A stretch of DNA of 64,000 nt. Source: Inhella proteolytica (lineage in GTDB: Bacteria; Pseudomonadota; Gammaproteobacteria; Burkholderiales; Burkholderiaceae_C). Shown here piece by piece: positions 63,201 through 64,000 of the stretch (position 1 is the first letter of the stretch; every line of letters begins with the position of its first letter). The DNA lies in contig NZ_JAEDAK010000002.1 of the NCBI RefSeq assembly GCF_016093275.1, positions 372,001-436,000 on the forward strand. The letters are read 5' to 3'. Position numbers and translations under genes: made by a program. The notes below the pieces were generated by a model. It did no database searches. It had not been told where the DNA came from and was given only the letters and a program-made list of their open reading frames with translations.

Positions 63201-64000
63201 TCAGTCGAGCAGCTCACGCAGTCCGGCCTGTGCCTCGACCAGGTCGGCCAGCTGCTCGAAGGCCTGGTCCAGCGTGGGCACGCGCTGGCCGAACAGCGCG
63301 CGCAGCACCGCCGGGTCTTCGAACAGGCCGTGGGCGTAGAGGCCCAGCACCGTGCCCTGCTGCCAGCCGATAGCCTGGCCATCGGAGCCGTGCAGCACGG
63401 CGGCGGCTTCGGCCTCGGTGTGGCCGCAGCGGATCTCGTAGCCCTTCGCTTGCACGCCGGCCAGCGCGGCCCAGGGGCCTTGCGGCGCGCCAAAGCGCAC
63501 CGCACCGGCCAGCAGGCGCTTCGGCGCCTGGTAATGCGTGCGCAGCGGCAGCAGGCCCAGGCCGGCTTCCTCGGCATAGGGCTGGCCGTCCACGCCCTCG
63601 GGGTCGTGCAGGCTTTGGCCCAGCATCTGCAGGCCGCCGCAAATGCCCAGCAGCGGGCGGCCGGCCTGCTCATGGGCGCGCAGCGCGGGCTCCAGGCCTT
63701 GCGCGCGCAGCCAGCGCAGGTCGCCCCGCACTTGCTTGGAGCCGGGCAGCAGCACCCAGTCCGCGCCGCGCAGCGCGCCGGCCGTGCGCGCCCACACCAG
63801 CTCCACGCCGGGCAGGCGGCTCAGGGGGTGGAATTCGTCGAGGTTGCTGATGTGCGGCCCGGCCACGATGGCGATGCGCAGGCCGCTGCCCTGGGCTTCG
63901 GTGGCATAGAGGCCGTCTTCCTCGGGCAGGCCGTGGTCGCGCTGCATGGGCAACACGGCGCGCAGGGGCACGCCGGTAAGCGCCTGCAGCTGCGCGGGGC
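63201..64000 (-). CDS. cobQ: cobyric acid synthase, C-terminal part (runs off window)
   Basis: The C-terminal ~266 residues of CobQ, whose 5' part lies beyond the window. It amidates adenosylcobyrinic acid a,c-diamide in cobalamin synthesis. The glutamine amidotransferase domain has the Cys nucleophile in LLGICGGLQMLG and the catalytic His in LYAHGLFED; YEIRCGHTE is the typical CobQ/CobB segment. The preceding PGSKQVRGDLRWLRAQG matches the family. The frame continues unbroken to base 64000. Confidence 0.94.
   Translation of the reverse strand, partial: PAQLQALTGVPLRAVLPMQRDHGLPEEDGLYATEAQGSGLRIAIVAGPHISNLDEFHPLSRLPGVELVWARTAGALRGADWVLLPGSKQVRGDLRWLRAQGLEPALRAHEQAGRPLLGICGGLQMLGQSLHDPEGVDGQPYAEEAGLGLLPLRTHYQAPKRLLAGAVRFGAPQGPWAALAGVQAKGYEIRCGHTEAEAAAVLHGSDGQAIGWQQGTVLGLYAHGLFEDPAVLRALFGQRVPTLDQAFEQLADLVEAQAGLRELLD

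Overview
The window is about 64 kb of dense, GC-rich (roughly 70 percent by eye) chromosomal DNA. It looks like a Burkholderiales betaproteobacterium of the Rubrivivax/Leptothrix/Inhella type (Sphaerotilaceae). This placement is an inference from the hslVU neighbourhood, a PEP-CTERM protease, the chemoreceptor and TRAP gene families and codon use. No rRNA, tRNA, CRISPR array, transposase or phage genes were seen.

Layout. 0-7 kb: a STAS-domain protein, the HslVU protease, a K+ channel, pantothenate kinase (coaX) and a chemoreceptor. 7-14 kb: a lipoprotein, then a TRAP dicarboxylate-type transporter (dctPQM) divergent from its two-component system (dctS-dctR). 14-21.5 kb: a lower-GC accessory stretch with a 1494-residue RTX/PPC-repeat protein behind a TPR-GNAT acetyltransferase, then a decayed second copy of dctR and a paralogue of the 7.3-kb lipoprotein. 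21.5-25 kb: a TetR regulator with its hydrolase target and three near-identical palindromes, then a chemoreceptor with a CheR-tether tail.

25-37.5 kb: a complete nitrate assimilation locus. It has nirBD, nitrate reductase and a siroheme-forming methyltransferase on one strand, with a PP2C-kinase fusion, a chemoreceptor, a nitrate transporter and an ANTAR/PilJ-like regulator around it. Both nirB and the transporter gene have clear sigma-54 promoters. 37.6-40.7 kb: a secreted PEP-CTERM serine protease, an esterase-like hydrolase and an L,D-transpeptidase. 40.8-50 kb: a tripartite ABC export operon (HlyD, ATPase, TolC, two FtsX permeases), followed by an NtrC-type activator and kinase. Its sigma-54 promoter and palindromic upstream site place the transcription start almost exactly on the ATG.

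50-55 kb: a lipid A modification module (EptA, PAP2 phosphatase, PmrAB-like pair, DgkA) with a PmrA-box-like direct repeat. 55-58 kb: an unrecognised small protein, intergenic inverted-repeat elements, and a secreted papain-like protease with a secreted partner. 58-64 kb: a REC-GAF-GGDEF-EAL protein with a NarL-type two-component pair, a MOSC protein and the C-terminal part of cobQ.

The most distinctive signals are regulatory: three sigma-54 promoters, the palindromes matched to adjacent regulators, a set of apparently leaderless genes, and two families of intergenic inverted-repeat elements, one of which shows a compensatory stem change.
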